64,000 nt of DNA from Phytopseudomonas straminea (lineage in GTDB: Bacteria > Pseudomonadota > Gammaproteobacteria > Pseudomonadales > Pseudomonadaceae), in contig NZ_FOMO01000006.1 of the NCBI RefSeq assembly GCF_900112645.1, positions 62,001-126,000 of the forward strand, given 5' to 3'. Shown in pieces: positions 46,192 to 55,182 of this stretch. Each line of letters starts with the position of its first letter. The first letter of the stretch is position 1. The notes beneath the pieces are model-generated. The model worked only from the letters and a program-made list of their open reading frames with translations, was not told the origin of the DNA and made no database searches. The position numbers were made by a program, and so were the translations under genes.

Positions 46192-46217
46192 AAATGCCGG
46201 TCACGAGACCGGCATTT
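46192..46217 (-). terminator. Rho-independent terminator of sspAB
   Basis: An 11-bp stem (AAATGCCGGTC and complement, 4-nt loop) is followed on the minus strand by T's, 25 bp after the sspB stop. Confidence 0.9.
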
Positions 46218-46241
46218 CGGGGCCACTGGCGAACCGGCCGC

Positions 46242-46655
46242 CTATTTGACGACCTTCAGGCTGGGGCGCCCACTCGGCCGCGGCGGTTCGTCGTCGGGCG
46301 GCGTCTGCTCATTCTCGACCTCTTCGACGTCGTTCTGCACGGGGGGCGGCTCATGATCGAACACCATGCCCTGGCCATTTTCCCGGGCATAGATCGCCAG
46401 TACAGCGGGCGACGGTACGAACAGGCTGTGGGCGACGCCGCCAAAGCGGCCTTCGAAACTGACCGCATCGTTATCGAGGGACAATTCACGCACCGCAGTG
46501 GGCGATACGTTGAGCACGATCTGCCCATCGCTGACGAACTTGCTCGGCACTTGAACGCCAGGATATTCGGCGTTTACCAGCAGATGGGGTGTGCAATCGT
46601 TGTCGACGATCCACTGGTACAGCGCGCGAATCAGATAAGGACGACTGGAGTTCAT
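46242..46655 (-). CDS. sspB: ClpXP protease specificity-enhancing factor SspB
   Basis: The 137-residue adaptor delivers ssrA-tagged proteins to ClpXP. The N-terminal dimeric substrate-binding domain (SSRPYLIRALYQWIVDNDCTP, then HLLVNAEYPGVQVP and GQIVLNVSPTAV) is followed by a flexible acidic, proline-rich linker and the ClpX-docking tail RPSLKVVK. AGGAGG precedes the ATG at 46655. It lies downstream of sspA, as in other Pseudomonas and E. coli. It works with tmRNA tagging, whose gene ssrA appears disturbed at the left edge of this window. Confidence 0.95.
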   Translation of the reverse strand: MNSSRPYLIRALYQWIVDNDCTPHLLVNAEYPGVQVPSKFVSDGQIVLNVSPTAVRELSLDNDAVSFEGRFGGVAHSLFVPSPAVLAIYARENGQGMVFDHEPPPVQNDVEEVENEQTPPDDEPPRPSGRPSLKVVK

Positions 46656-46703
46656 CAAACCTCCTGAACGTGGCGCGCAACGGCGGCGCACCGGAAAAAT
46701 GGA

Positions 46704-47321
46704 TCAGCGCATGGCTCGTTCGACGGACGACAGGCTCTGGCGAAAACTTTCGCGCGCGAACTGCCGGTCCATGTAATCGAGCAGCGGTTTGGCCGGCCTT
46801 GGCAGTTCGATCCCCAGCAGCGGCAGGCGCCAGAGGATCGGCAACAGGCAGCAGTCTACCAAGCTCAGCTCGTCGCTGAGAAAAAATGGTTTCTCAGCAA
46901 ACAGCGGCGACACCCCCGTGAGGCTTTCGCGCAATTCCTTGCGCGCCTGCACCCGGGCCGGCTCCTTGCTGCGCGGGTCGAGAATCAGGTCGACCAGCGA
47001 GCACCAGTCGCGCTGGATGCGGTGCATCAGCAGGCGGGTGTTGCCGCGCGCTACCGGATACACCGGCATCAGAGGCGGATGGGGGTAGCGCTCCTCCAGG
47101 TACTCCATGATCACCGTTGGCTCGTAGAGCGCCAGGTCACGGTCGACCAGGGTCGGCAAGGTGCCGTAGGGGTTGGCTTCCAGCAGCTTGTTGGGGAAGC
47201 GGCCCTGCTCCACATCGATGATTTCCACAACGACGCTCTTTTCGGCGAGCACGATGCGGACGCGGTGAGAGTAGTGGTCGGCAGCGTCGGAATAACAGGC
47301 CAACCGGTTGGTCGCAGCCAA
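46704..47321 (-). CDS. sspA: Stringent starvation protein A
   Basis: This 205-residue RNA-polymerase-associated regulator has a glutathione-S-transferase fold but no transferase activity. It begins [20 protein letters not shown], the conserved SspA N-terminus, and has the thioredoxin-like half (to about 80, [18 protein letters not shown]) and the helical half. The start is a TTG at 47321: GGAGG stands 7 nt upstream and no ATG is near. SspA affects stationary-phase genes and virulence traits. It is the first gene of the sspAB operon. Confidence 0.94.
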   Translation of the reverse strand: MAATNRLACYSDAADHYSHRVRIVLAEKSVVVEIIDVEQGRFPNKLLEANPYGTLPTLVDRDLALYEPTVIMEYLEERYPHPPLMPVYPVARGNTRLLMHRIQRDWCSLVDLILDPRSKEPARVQARKELRESLTGVSPLFAEKPFFLSDELSLVDCCLLPILWRLPLLGIELPRPAKPLLDYMDRQFARESFRQSLSSVERAMR

Positions 47322-47420
47322 GGCGATCCTCCAGATTCGTGAAACGTGAACGCACCGGGAAGCGCTATTGTTAGCGACGGTTCCCGGCAGTCCCTGAGAT
47401 GAGTGTTCAGGGCATAAAAA

Positions 47421-47441
47421 AGCCCGCGGGATACGCGGGCT
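47421..47441 (-). terminator. Rho-independent terminator of the pet operon
   Basis: An AGCCCGCG/CGCGGGCT stem with a 5-nt loop is followed on the minus strand by TTTTTTAT. It lies about 140 bp after the cytochrome c1 stop. Confidence 0.9.
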
Positions 47442-47462
47442 GAGCATGATACCGGACGAACA

Positions 47463-47587
47463 GTTTAAAAACGTAGGCGAGGCAGCCAGCGCGAGGCAAA
47501 AACAGGCGAAAAAGCGGAGTGTACGAGTAGTACATGAGCATTTTTCGCCTGTTTTTAACGCTGCGATGGCAACGCAGGTAGTTTTTA
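47463..47587. repeat. Imperfect palindromic repeat after petC
   Basis: A perfect 16-bp inverted repeat (47498-47513 AAAAACAGGCGAAAAA with 47541-47556) is nested in longer imperfect arms, with GTAGGCGAGGC...GCC on the left and GGC...GCAGGTAGTTTTTA on the right. The right end reaches the petC stop codon. It looks like a mobile palindromic unit or a folded 3' untranslated region of the pet mRNA. Confidence 0.6.
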
Positions 47588-48367
47588 ATGCACATCCTTC
47601 CAGTATTCGCGCTTGAGCAGGTACGCAAAGACGAAGAAGAACGCCAGGTAGATCAGCACGTAGGTACCGATGCGCTGCATGTGCAGCTTGTTCGGGTCCG
47701 CCGAGTAGGCCAGGAAGGTCACCAGGTTGCGCACCTTGTCATCGAACGCCTGTGGGCTGAGCTGGCCGCTGTTGGGCTCGAGCACCAGCTGGTCGCAAGC
47801 TTCGTGGGTCAGCGGCGTACCGGTCAGCGGGTCGTACTGCTTCTTGCCGCCATCGACCACCTGCACCTGCTTGCAACCCATGTACTGACGACCCTGCAGG
47901 CGGCCCAGCACGTTGGGCATGCCGACGTTGGGGAACACCAGGTTGTTGGCGCCCAGGGGCCGCGCCGGGTCGTCGTAGAAAGTGCGCAGGTAGGTGTACA
48001 GCCAGTCGTTGCCACGCACCCGGGCGACCAGGGTCAGGTCCGGTGGCGCGGCGCCGAACCAGCGCTTGGCGTCCTCGGGCTTCATGCCGATGTTCATGTG
48101 ATCGCCGATCTTGGCGTCGGTGAACACCAGGTTCGCCATCATCTGTTCCTCGGATACGCCGATGTCCGCGGCGACGCGCTCATAGCGCTGGAACTTGGCG
48201 CTGTGGCAGCCCATGCAGTAGTTGGCGAAGGTGCGCGCGCCGTCCTGCAGCGCGGCCTTGTCGGTCAGGTCGATATCGGCCTTGTCCAGGGCAACGCCGT
48301 GGCCACCGGCGGCCAGGGCGAAGGCAGGCAACAGCGCGACCACACATGCAGCGAATAGCTTTCTCAT
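47585..48367 (-). CDS. petC: Ubiquinol-cytochrome c reductase, cytochrome c1
   Basis: This 260-residue subunit of the bc1 complex accepts electrons from the Rieske protein and passes them to soluble c-type cytochromes. It has a signal peptide (about 1-20), heme c attachment at C51-M-G-C54-H55, an axial Met in the PNVGMPNV region, and a C-terminal membrane anchor (about 232-252). Gene order petA-petB-petC on the minus strand, with start and stop sharing a base with petB, is that of the conserved operon. Confidence 0.97.
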   Translation of the reverse strand: MRKLFAACVVALLPAFALAAGGHGVALDKADIDLTDKAALQDGARTFANYCMGCHSAKFQRYERVAADIGVSEEQMMANLVFTDAKIGDHMNIGMKPEDAKRWFGAAPPDLTLVARVRGNDWLYTYLRTFYDDPARPLGANNLVFPNVGMPNVLGRLQGRQYMGCKQVQVVDGGKKQYDPLTGTPLTHEACDQLVLEPNSGQLSPQAFDDKVRNLVTFLAYSADPNKLHMQRIGTYVLIYLAFFFVFAYLLKREYWKDVH

Positions 48368-49596
48368 CAGCCTGTCACCCTTTCAGGAACGGGTTTGGTC
48401 TTTTCCATCCTGGTGTAGAAAGGCATCAGGATGAAGTACGCGAAATACAGCGCCGTGCACAGTTGCGACAGCAGCGTACGGCCCGGAGTGGGCGGCAGTA
48501 CGCCGAGCACGCCGAGGATGACGAAGGACACGCAGAACACCAGCAGCCACAGCTTGCTCAGCCAGCCTTTGTAGCGCATCGAGCGCACCGGGCTGCGGTC
48601 CAGCCAAGGCAGCACGAACAGCACGGCGATGGCGGCGCCCATGGCGATCACGCCCATCAGCTTGTCGGGGATGGCGCGCAAGATCGCGTAGAACGGCGTG
48701 AAGTACCATACCGGTGCGATGTGCTCGGGGGTCTTGAACGGGTTGGCCTGCTCGAAGTTGGGCTTCTCGAGGAAGTAGCCGCCCATCTCCGGGAAGAAGA
48801 ACACCACGAAGCAGAACACGAACAGGAACACCACTACGCCGACGATATCCTTGACCGTGTAGTAAGGGTGGAAGGGAATGCCGTCGAGGGGAATGCCGTT
48901 CTCGTCCTTGTACTTCTTGATGTCGATGCCGTCCGGGTTGTTCGAGCCGACCTCGTGCAGCGCCAGGATGTGCAGCACCACTAGGCCGAGGATGACGATC
49001 GGCAGCGCCACCACGTGCAAGGCGAAGAAGCGGTTGAGGGTGATGCCGGAGATCAGGTAGTCGCCGCGAATCCACTCGGTCAGCGCATCGCCGATATAGG
49101 GAATGGCGCCGAACAGCGAGATGATCACCTGGGCGCCCCAATAGGACATCTGTCCCCACGGCAACAGATAGCCCATGAAGGCTTCGGCCATCAGCATCAG
49201 GTAGATCAGCATGCCGAAGATCCACACCAGCTCGCGGGGCTTCTGGTACGAGCCATAGAGCAGGCCGCGGAACATGTGCAGGTAGACGACGATGAAGAAC
49301 GCCGAAGCGCCGGTCGAGTGCATGTAGCGCAGGATCGCGCCGTGGGGCGTATCGCCGGTGCGCACATCGCGCATCAGCCCTTCGACCGAGGCGAAGGCAC
49401 CTTCGGCAGTCGGGTTGTAGCTCATGGTCAGCCACACGCCGGTGAGCAGCTGGTTGACCAGCACCAGCAGGGCCAGGGAGCCGAAGAAGTACAGGAAGTT
49501 GAAGTTCTTCGGCGCGTAGTACTTGGCGAGGTGGTCGTTCCACATCTTGGTGGCGGGAAAGCGCGCGTCCACCCAGTCCATGAATTTGCTCATCAT
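48367..49596 (-). CDS. petB: Ubiquinol-cytochrome c reductase, cytochrome b
   Basis: The 409-residue core membrane subunit of the bc1 complex has eight transmembrane helices. The heme-ligand histidines lie in ILRYMHSTGAS and VYLHMFRGLLYGSY on helix B and in FALHVVALP and VVLHILALHEVGSNNPDG on helix D. PWGQMSYWGAQV forms part of the quinol-oxidation site; the usual PEWY motif appears as APVWYFTPFYAI. The ATG at 49596 overlaps the petA stop as ATGA; a second ATG at 49593 is an equal candidate. Confidence 0.97.
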   Translation of the reverse strand: MMSKFMDWVDARFPATKMWNDHLAKYYAPKNFNFLYFFGSLALLVLVNQLLTGVWLTMSYNPTAEGAFASVEGLMRDVRTGDTPHGAILRYMHSTGASAFFIVVYLHMFRGLLYGSYQKPRELVWIFGMLIYLMLMAEAFMGYLLPWGQMSYWGAQVIISLFGAIPYIGDALTEWIRGDYLISGITLNRFFALHVVALPIVILGLVVLHILALHEVGSNNPDGIDIKKYKDENGIPLDGIPFHPYYTVKDIVGVVVFLFVFCFVVFFFPEMGGYFLEKPNFEQANPFKTPEHIAPVWYFTPFYAILRAIPDKLMGVIAMGAAIAVLFVLPWLDRSPVRSMRYKGWLSKLWLLVFCVSFVILGVLGVLPPTPGRTLLSQLCTALYFAYFILMPFYTRMEKTKPVPERVTG

Positions 49597-50186
49597 GCTT
49601 GCTCCTGATCCACGCCGATGATGATCACCTCAGCCGACTCGTAGCGGTGCGGCGGCACCGGCAGATTCAGCGGCGCCGGCTGCGACTTGTACACGCGCCC
49701 GGCAAGGTCGTAGCGCGAGCCGTGGCAGGGGCAGAAGTAGCCGCCTACCCAGTTCTCGCCAAGATCCGTCGGAGCCACCTCGGGGCGGAACGACGGCGAG
49801 CAACCCAGGTGCGTGCACAGCCCGACCAGGAGGAGGATTTCCGGCTTGATCGAGCGCGTTTTCGGGTCGACGTAACCCGGCTGCACCGAGTGCTGGGAGT
49901 CGGCATCAGCCAGCTGCCCTTCGATCTTCGTGAGGTTCGCGAGGATCGTTTCGGTACGCCGCATGATGAACACTGGCTGGCCCCGCCATTCGGCCACCAT
50001 CTGCTGGCCCGGCTCGATCTTGGCGACGTTCACCTTGACCGGCGCGCCGGCGGCCTTGGCCTTGGCACTCGGGTACCACGACCCTACAAACGGAACTGCA
50101 GCCCCCACCGCCCCGGCGGCCCCAACCACCGAAGTGGCTGCCACCAGAAAGCGACGCCGGCCCGCATTCACGCCGTCATTGCTCAT
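49593..50186 (-). CDS. petA: Ubiquinol-cytochrome c reductase, Rieske iron-sulfur protein
   Basis: This 197-residue subunit carries the 2Fe-2S cluster that takes electrons from ubiquinol. The cluster ligands are C124 and H126 in CTHLGC and C152 and H155 in CPCHGS, with C129 and C154 forming the conserved disulfide. The N-terminus holds a twin-arginine-type signal anchor (GRRRFLVAATSVVGAAGAVG). It is the first gene of petABC. Confidence 0.97.
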   Translation of the reverse strand: MSNDGVNAGRRRFLVAATSVVGAAGAVGAAVPFVGSWYPSAKAKAAGAPVKVNVAKIEPGQQMVAEWRGQPVFIMRRTETILANLTKIEGQLADADSQHSVQPGYVDPKTRSIKPEILLLVGLCTHLGCSPSFRPEVAPTDLGENWVGGYFCPCHGSRYDLAGRVYKSQPAPLNLPVPPHRYESAEVIIIGVDQEQA

Positions 50187-50610
50187 TCAGTCGTCTCCCA
50201 TCGGCTTTCCGGCCTGTTGTGCAGGCCTCTAATTAGTACGTGTTGGTCAGCGCGCAGCAGCGGCCGGCGCAGGCGCGGCGCCTACCCTGCTCGTTCGGCC
50301 GGAGGCGCATCCATTCGACGTTCATCGGCGACTTTAATCCATTGCCCCGGCCATACGGCCCAGCCGTTTGATCGGCGGCATGCACAGGAAGAAGGTCGTG
50401 GCCGTGCGTCTAAAAGCGGCGCTACTGCAATCCGGCGCGAGATTCGCACAGGCCAGCCGGGCGACTCATGACGCGCATCAACGAAGCGGTGGGTAGCCGG
50501 CGCACGTCAGCGCTCGGGCAGAGCAGACAGGTAACGATGTAGCCTGGAGCCGCAATGAAAAACATCACAGGCGAATGCCCAGAGGCTGGCCAGCAAAAAT
50601 GACCGGCCAT
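50187..50610. other. Intergenic region between petA and the rpsI terminator
   Basis: About 420 bp without a convincing gene. It must hold the pet promoter. A small GGCCTG/CAGGCC inverted repeat lies just upstream of petA; nothing else stands out. Confidence 0.6.
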
Positions 50611-50611
50611 A

Positions 50612-50646
50612 AAAAACGCCCAGCTCCGTGAGGAAACTGGGCGTTT
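50612..50646 (-). terminator. Rho-independent terminator of rplM-rpsI
   Basis: The AAAACGCCCAG/CTGGGCGTTTT hairpin is followed on the minus strand by T's, 18 bp after the rpsI stop. Confidence 0.92.
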
Positions 50647-50663
50647 TCGAGTACAGCAGCGAA

Positions 50664-51056
50664 TTAACGCTTGGAGTACTGAGGACGCTTACGCGCTTTA
50701 CGCAGACCGACTTTCTTACGCTCGACTTCACGAGCATCGCGGGTCACGTAGCCTGCTTTACGCAGAGCCGGACGCAGAGTCTCGTCGTAGTCCATCAGAG
50801 CGCGGGTGATGCCGTGGCGGATCGCACCAGCCTGACCGCTCACACCACCGCCGATGACGGTAACGTAGATGTCGAATTTCTCGACAGTCTCGGTCAGCTC
50901 CAGCGGCTGGCGAACTACCATGCGGGCAGTTTCACGACCGAAGAAGGTGTCCAGAGTGCGGTTGTTGATGGAAATCCTGCCAGTGCCCGGACGCAGGAAA
51001 ACGCGTGCGGTTGCAGTCTTGCGACGGCCAGTGCCGTAATTTTGAGTCGCCGACAT
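50664..51056 (-). CDS. rpsI: 30S ribosomal protein S9
   Basis: The 130-residue small-subunit protein has the typical N-terminus [20 protein letters not shown], the [17 protein letters not shown] block, and the basic C-terminal tail ending in RKRPQYSKR, whose last residues reach toward the P-site tRNA. It lies 14 bp after rplM, the conserved arrangement. Confidence 0.98.
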   Translation of the reverse strand: MSATQNYGTGRRKTATARVFLRPGTGRISINNRTLDTFFGRETARMVVRQPLELTETVEKFDIYVTVIGGGVSGQAGAIRHGITRALMDYDETLRPALRKAGYVTRDAREVERKKVGLRKARKRPQYSKR

Positions 51057-51070
51057 AATGAACTATTCCG

Positions 51071-51499
51071 TTAAATCTTCAGTTCTTGAGGCTGCTGAGC
51101 AGTGTGAGGGTGAGCAGCGCCCGCATACACTTTCAGCTTACGGTACATGTCGCGGCCCAGCGGGTTCTTCGGCAGCATGCCTTTAACCGCGGTCTCGATC
51201 ACGCGCTCAGGGGCCTTGGCGATCAGCTTCTCGAAGTTGATCGACTTGATGCCGCCCGGGAAACCGGAGTGGGAGTAGTACATTTTGTCGCTGGTTTTAG
51301 CGCCAGTTACACGTACCTGCTCGGCGTTGATGACAACGATGTAGTCGCCGGTGTCAACGTGAGGGGTGTACTCAGGCTTGTGCTTGCCACGCAGACGGCT
51401 CGCGATTTCTGTAGCCAGACGACCCAGGGTCTGACCAGCAGCGTCAACGACGAACCAGTCGCGTTTTACTGTTTCCGGTTTAGCGGTAAAAGTTTTCAT
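51071..51499 (-). CDS. rplM: 50S ribosomal protein L13
   Basis: The 142-residue large-subunit protein shows the conserved [20 protein letters not shown] start, [18 protein letters not shown], and [20 protein letters not shown]. It is the first gene of the rplM-rpsI operon. The roughly 245 bp upstream, shared with the divergent reductase gene, contain its promoter. Confidence 0.98.
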   Translation of the reverse strand: MKTFTAKPETVKRDWFVVDAAGQTLGRLATEIASRLRGKHKPEYTPHVDTGDYIVVINAEQVRVTGAKTSDKMYYSHSGFPGGIKSINFEKLIAKAPERVIETAVKGMLPKNPLGRDMYRKLKVYAGAAHPHTAQQPQELKI

Positions 51500-51745
51500 T
51501 CTTTATAGCCTCAGGGGCCGCCCAGCAAAAATAGACGGCGGATCTTACTGAATAGTGCGTACTTTGACAAGTCAAAGGCAGCCGGATGCGGGCGCTATCG
51601 GGGGCTCGGGTCAGCGCGTCCGCGTACGGCAAGATTCTTCGGCAGGCGGCGCATCACTTCCACCGCAGAAAGAGGACGCGGATTATCCTGATTGCGAAAA
51701 AAATTTCAACCTGCTTGTATGGGCCTTTTGTCAGAGGAGGCTCCC

Positions 51746-52783
51746 ATGCAATACCGCCAGCTCGGCCGCACCGATCTCAATGTCAGCGCCCTGTGCCTGG
51801 GCACCATGACTTGGGGTGAGCAGAACACTGCCGCCGAAGCCTTTGCGCAGATCGACCGCGCCAAGGCCTACGGCATCAACTTCATGGACACCGCCGAAAT
51901 GTACCCGGTGCCGCCGCGCGCCGAGACCTACAGTAAGACCGAACAGATCATCGGCGAATACTTCAAGCAGCGCGGCGACCGCGCCGACTGGATCCTGGCC
52001 AGCAAGGTCGCCGGCCCCGGCAACGGCATCACCCACATCCGCGACGGCCAGCTCAAGCACAACCGTCAGCACATCGTCGCCGCCCTGGATGCCAGCCTCA
52101 AACGCCTGCAAACCGACTGGATCGACCTCTACCAGCTGCACTGGCCGGAGCGCCCGACCAACTTCTTCGGCCAGCTCGGCTACCAGCATCAGGAAAGCGA
52201 CTCCACGCCCATCGAGGAAATCCTCGACGCGCTGGACGAGCAGGTCAAGGCCGGCAAGATCCGCCACATCGGCCTCTCCAACGAAACGCCGTGGGGCACC
52301 ATGAAATTCCTCCAACTGGCCGAAGCCCGCGGCATGTCCCGCGTGGTGTCGGTGCAGAACCCCTACAACCTGCTCAACCGCAGCTACGAAGTGGGCATGG
52401 CCGAAGTCTCGATCCGTGAGCAATGCGGCCTGCTGGCCTACTCGCCCATGGCCTTCGGCATGCTCTCGGGCAAGTACGAGAACGGCGCCCGCCCGGCGAA
52501 CGCGCGCCTGAGCCTGTTCGAGCGCTTCCAGCGTTACAACGCCCCGGAAACCGTGGCCGCCTGCTCCCGCTACGTGGCCCTGGCCCGCGAACATGGCCTG
52601 GACCCGGCGCAAATGGCCCTGGCCTTCGTGACCAGCCGTCCGTTCGTGACCAGCAACATCATCGGCGCCACCTCGCTGGAGCAACTGGAGGCCAACCTGA
52701 CCAGCAGCGAGCTGACCCTCAGCGATGACGTGCTCAAAGGCATCGAGGCGATCCACAAGGCGCAGCCCAACCCGGCGCCCTGA
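51746..52783 (+). CDS. tas: Aldo/keto reductase, Tas family
   Basis: This 345-residue NADPH-dependent reductase has a TIM-barrel fold. Catalytic residues are visible: Asp and Tyr in FMDTAEMYPVPP, Lys in ILASKVAGPG, His in LYQLHWPERP. The length and the segment NFFGQLGYQHQESDSTPIEEI match E. coli Tas. AGAGGAGG precedes the ATG at 51746. The natural substrate is uncertain. Confidence 0.92.
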   Translation: MQYRQLGRTDLNVSALCLGTMTWGEQNTAAEAFAQIDRAKAYGINFMDTAEMYPVPPRAETYSKTEQIIGEYFKQRGDRADWILASKVAGPGNGITHIRDGQLKHNRQHIVAALDASLKRLQTDWIDLYQLHWPERPTNFFGQLGYQHQESDSTPIEEILDALDEQVKAGKIRHIGLSNETPWGTMKFLQLAEARGMSRVVSVQNPYNLLNRSYEVGMAEVSIREQCGLLAYSPMAFGMLSGKYENGARPANARLSLFERFQRYNAPETVAACSRYVALAREHGLDPAQMALAFVTSRPFVTSNIIGATSLEQLEANLTSSELTLSDDVLKGIEAIHKAQPNPAP

Positions 52784-52831
52784 TCTTTCAGGATTAGGGA
52801 TGGTGGTGGGTTCGCACCCACCCTACGGGAT

Positions 52832-52981
52832 GCCGACTGTAGGATGGGTCGGGCCGCGTAGGTGATAACCCATCACATCTCCCTGAGGGAGCGGGCCATG
52901 CGCGCGAATCGCGGGCATGGCCCGCTCCCACAAGAGCAGACCGTAGGATGGGTCGTGCCGCGTAGGTGACAACCCATCACC
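52832..52981. repeat. Compound Pseudomonas-type repeat (two direct copies flanking a hairpin)
   Basis: GTAGGATGGGTCG, GCCGCGTAGGTGA and AACCCATCAC occur in the same order twice, near 52840-52877 and 52942-52980. Between the copies is a hairpin, GGGAGCGGGCCATG pairing with CATGGCCCGCTCCC. The whole lies between the convergent tas and nfi genes. It looks like extragenic repeats of two kinds, one inside the other. Confidence 0.7.
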
Positions 52982-53001
52982 TCGCCACGCCCTCCTCCTA
53001 C

Positions 53002-53709
53002 CTAAAGCAACTTCGGCCCTTTGGCATCGCGCCGCGAAGCCAAACGATCCGCCAGCCGAGTCGGCTCCGGCAGCCGATAGCCCCGATCCCAACTCAGCAC
53101 CAACTCCACCGCCTTGTGCATGCTCACGCGGTTGCCCGGCGAGACGATCAGCGGCCGTACCTTGCGCTTGCTGCGCAGCACCCAGCCGATCTGCCGGTTC
53201 TGGCGGTCGAGCAACTCCACCTTGTCCCCGCGCTCCTCACCCAGCTCGCAGTGGTGGCCGGTGAGGATCTTCTTCGCCACGCCGATGGTCGGCCGGCCGG
53301 TGACCACGCCCAAGTGCGCGGCAATGCCCAGCCCACGGGGATGGGCGATGCCATGGCCGTCGACGACGATCAGGTCCGGCTCCTGGGGCAAACCGGCCAG
53401 TGCCGACAACAGGGCTGGCAGTTCGCGAAACGAAAGCAGTCCCGGCACGTAGGGCATGCTGGTGGGAATGCGTGCCACGCATTCGGCGACCGGCTGCAGG
53501 GTTTCGGCATCCAGCAGGATGGCGGCGGCGCGGGTGATCTCGCCGCCCTCCTCGAAGCCCACGTCCACGCCGGCCAACAGACGCAACGGTGGGAAATCGT
53601 CCTCCAGGCGCACTTGTTCGGCCAGATCCTTCTGCAGGACTCTCGCGGCGGCGGGTGTGCCGTCCCACTCGGCGAATGGCGATGCGGCCAACTCGGCAAA
53701 ACTCAGCAT
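53002..53709 (-). CDS. nfi: Endonuclease V
   Basis: The 235-residue repair nuclease nicks DNA at the second phosphodiester 3' of hypoxanthine and other deaminated bases. The metal-binding acidic residues are D49 in [10 protein letters not shown]96 in LLSFRE, and D117 in VVDGHG, and the wedge motif PYVPG includes Y87. The length is normal. AGG stands upstream of the ATG. It is a single gene, divergent from a MITE-like element. Confidence 0.95.
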   Translation of the reverse strand: MLSFAELAASPFAEWDGTPAAARVLQKDLAEQVRLEDDFPPLRLLAGVDVGFEEGGEITRAAAILLDAETLQPVAECVARIPTSMPYVPGLLSFRELPALLSALAGLPQEPDLIVVDGHGIAHPRGLGIAAHLGVVTGRPTIGVAKKILTGHHCELGEERGDKVELLDRQNRQIGWVLRSKRKVRPLIVSPGNRVSMHKAVELVLSWDRGYRLPEPTRLADRLASRRDAKGPKLL

Positions 53710-53803
53710 GACAACCTATCCCCCATCACGGCATTGCAAGGCCGGACTGGACTCAGCCCGGATAAAAGAAGACGATTCAGCCGGAACCTGACGGCTTTAC
53801 CAC

Positions 53804-54070
53804 AGGGTCTGTTCCCGTTTCACGCACGGCCGCGCCGGAGCCAGTTTTTGCGCGAGGCAAGGCACGAGATGCGAAGTTTGGCTGGCCAAATGAGCCATCG
53901 AGTAACGCCGCATCGCACAAAAACTGGCCCGGCCCTTCGGGTTGCGCGGGAAATGGCCTCCGCTGTCGTTACAGGACTTGGCAAGGGGGCAACCATTCCC
54001 TGCGTCCTGCGCCTAACCGGGGGCCATTTCTCGCGGCAACGCGGCTTGCGCTGAAACGGGAACAGACCCT
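53804..54070. mobile_element. 267-bp MITE-like element with 19-bp terminal inverted repeats
   Basis: AGGGTCTGTTCCCGTTTCA at 53804-53822 is repeated in inverse orientation at 54052-54070 without mismatch. Inside are further inverted repeats, such as GGAAATGGCC near 53950 pairing with GGCCATTTC near 54022. No coding frame resembles a transposase. No clear target-site duplication is seen. It fills almost all of the region between nfi and the GlxA-type regulator gene. Confidence 0.65.
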
Positions 54071-54105
54071 AGGCCGACCCTATAACTCGAACAAGAACAA
54101 CAGCC

Positions 54106-55110
54106 ATGCCCAGCTCGTCCCCCCTCACGCGCGTGAGCATCCTCGCCACGCCCGGCGTATTCGCTTCGACCCTCATGCAGGCCAGAGATTTCTTCCATAT
54201 GGCCGGCCTGCGCCACGGCAAGCATCAGGGCCTCGGCCTGGTGCCGACCTTCGAGGTGCGCCTGGTCAGCCCGGACGGCCTGCCGGTCACCAGCTTCAGC
54301 GGCGTGCAACTGCCGGTCGACGGCCCGCTCGATGACGAAGCCCAACTGATCATCCTGCCGGCCTTCTGGGACGACTACGACGCGCTGTGCAGCCGTTACC
54401 CCCAGGTGTTCGACTGGCTGCGTGCCCGCCACGCCGCCGGTGCCAGCCTGTGCGGCGAGGCCAACGGCGTGTACTGGATGGCTGCCGCCGGCCTGCTGGA
54501 AGGCAAGGAGGCGACCACCTGCTGGCGTTTCTTCAGCGAATTCGCCAAACGCTTCCCGCAGGTGGCGCTGAATCAGGACAAGCATCTGACCGACGCCGAC
54601 AACCTCTACTGCGTGGCCGGCCCGACCTCGGCGTGCGACCTCTACATCTACCTGATCGAACGCTTCTGCGGCACCAGCGTGGCGCAGAGCGTGGCCCGCG
54701 ACATCCTCTACGAAGTGCGCCGCAGCTACACGCCAGGGCGTATCGGTTTCGGCGGCCAGAAGCAGCATCAGGACACCAAGATCCTGCAGATCCAGCAGTG
54801 GCTCGAGGAGCACTTCGCCGAGCGCTTCCGCTTCGAGGACGTGGCCCGCGACCACGGCATGAGCATCCGCAACTTCATGCGTCGCTTCCACGCCGCCACC
54901 GGCGACAAGCCGCTGTACTACCTGCAGCGCCTGCGCATCGAAACCGCAAAGGGCCTGCTGTCGTCATCGGCGAAAAGCATCAAGGCGGTCAGCTATGAAA
55001 TCGGCTATGACGACGCCAGCTTCTTCGCCCGCCTGTTCCGCCAGCACACGGGGCTGTCGCCCAACCACTACCGCCAGCAGTTCCAGCAACAGGTGCAGCC
55101 CGCCGGCTGA
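54106..55110 (+). CDS. GlxA-type AraC-family regulator with DJ-1/PfpI-like domain
   Basis: The product has 334 residues. The N-terminal domain (about 8-200) is DJ-1/PfpI-like: VSILATPGVFASTLMQARDF, LIILPAFWDDYDAL, and ASLCGEANGVYWMAAAGLLE around the nucleophile-elbow position (Cys in LCGEAN). The C-terminal AraC/XylS domain (about 230-330) has two helix-turn-helix units: FEDVARDHGMSIRNFMRRFH and AVSYEIGYDDASFFARLFRQ. Such regulators often control amino acid or quaternary amine catabolism; the target is not evident here. It is monocistronic. Confidence 0.88.
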   Translation: MPSSSPLTRVSILATPGVFASTLMQARDFFHMAGLRHGKHQGLGLVPTFEVRLVSPDGLPVTSFSGVQLPVDGPLDDEAQLIILPAFWDDYDALCSRYPQVFDWLRARHAAGASLCGEANGVYWMAAAGLLEGKEATTCWRFFSEFAKRFPQVALNQDKHLTDADNLYCVAGPTSACDLYIYLIERFCGTSVAQSVARDILYEVRRSYTPGRIGFGGQKQHQDTKILQIQQWLEEHFAERFRFEDVARDHGMSIRNFMRRFHAATGDKPLYYLQRLRIETAKGLLSSSAKSIKAVSYEIGYDDASFFARLFRQHTGLSPNHYRQQFQQQVQPAG

Positions 55111-55116
55111 AACAAA

Positions 55117-55164
55117 AAAGGCCGCACACCGTGCTTCCGATGTGGAAGCGGGCATGCGGCCTTT
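55117..55164 (-). terminator. Rho-independent terminator of zapE
   Basis: AAAGGCCGCA and TGCGGCCTTT pair around a loop with secondary pairing. On the minus strand the hairpin is followed by TTTTTTGTTT. It lies between the stops of the convergent GlxA-type and zapE genes and may serve both. Confidence 0.85.
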
Positions 55165-55182
55165 GCCGTCGCGGCGTACCGG

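Noticed and set aside
50422..50737. Short minus-strand frames between petA and rpsI.
   Set aside because: They cross the rpsI terminator or overlap rpsI and show no family features.
53804..54070. Insertion sequence with a transposase.
   Set aside because: The element is too short and has no transposase-like frame; it is kept only as a MITE-like repeat.
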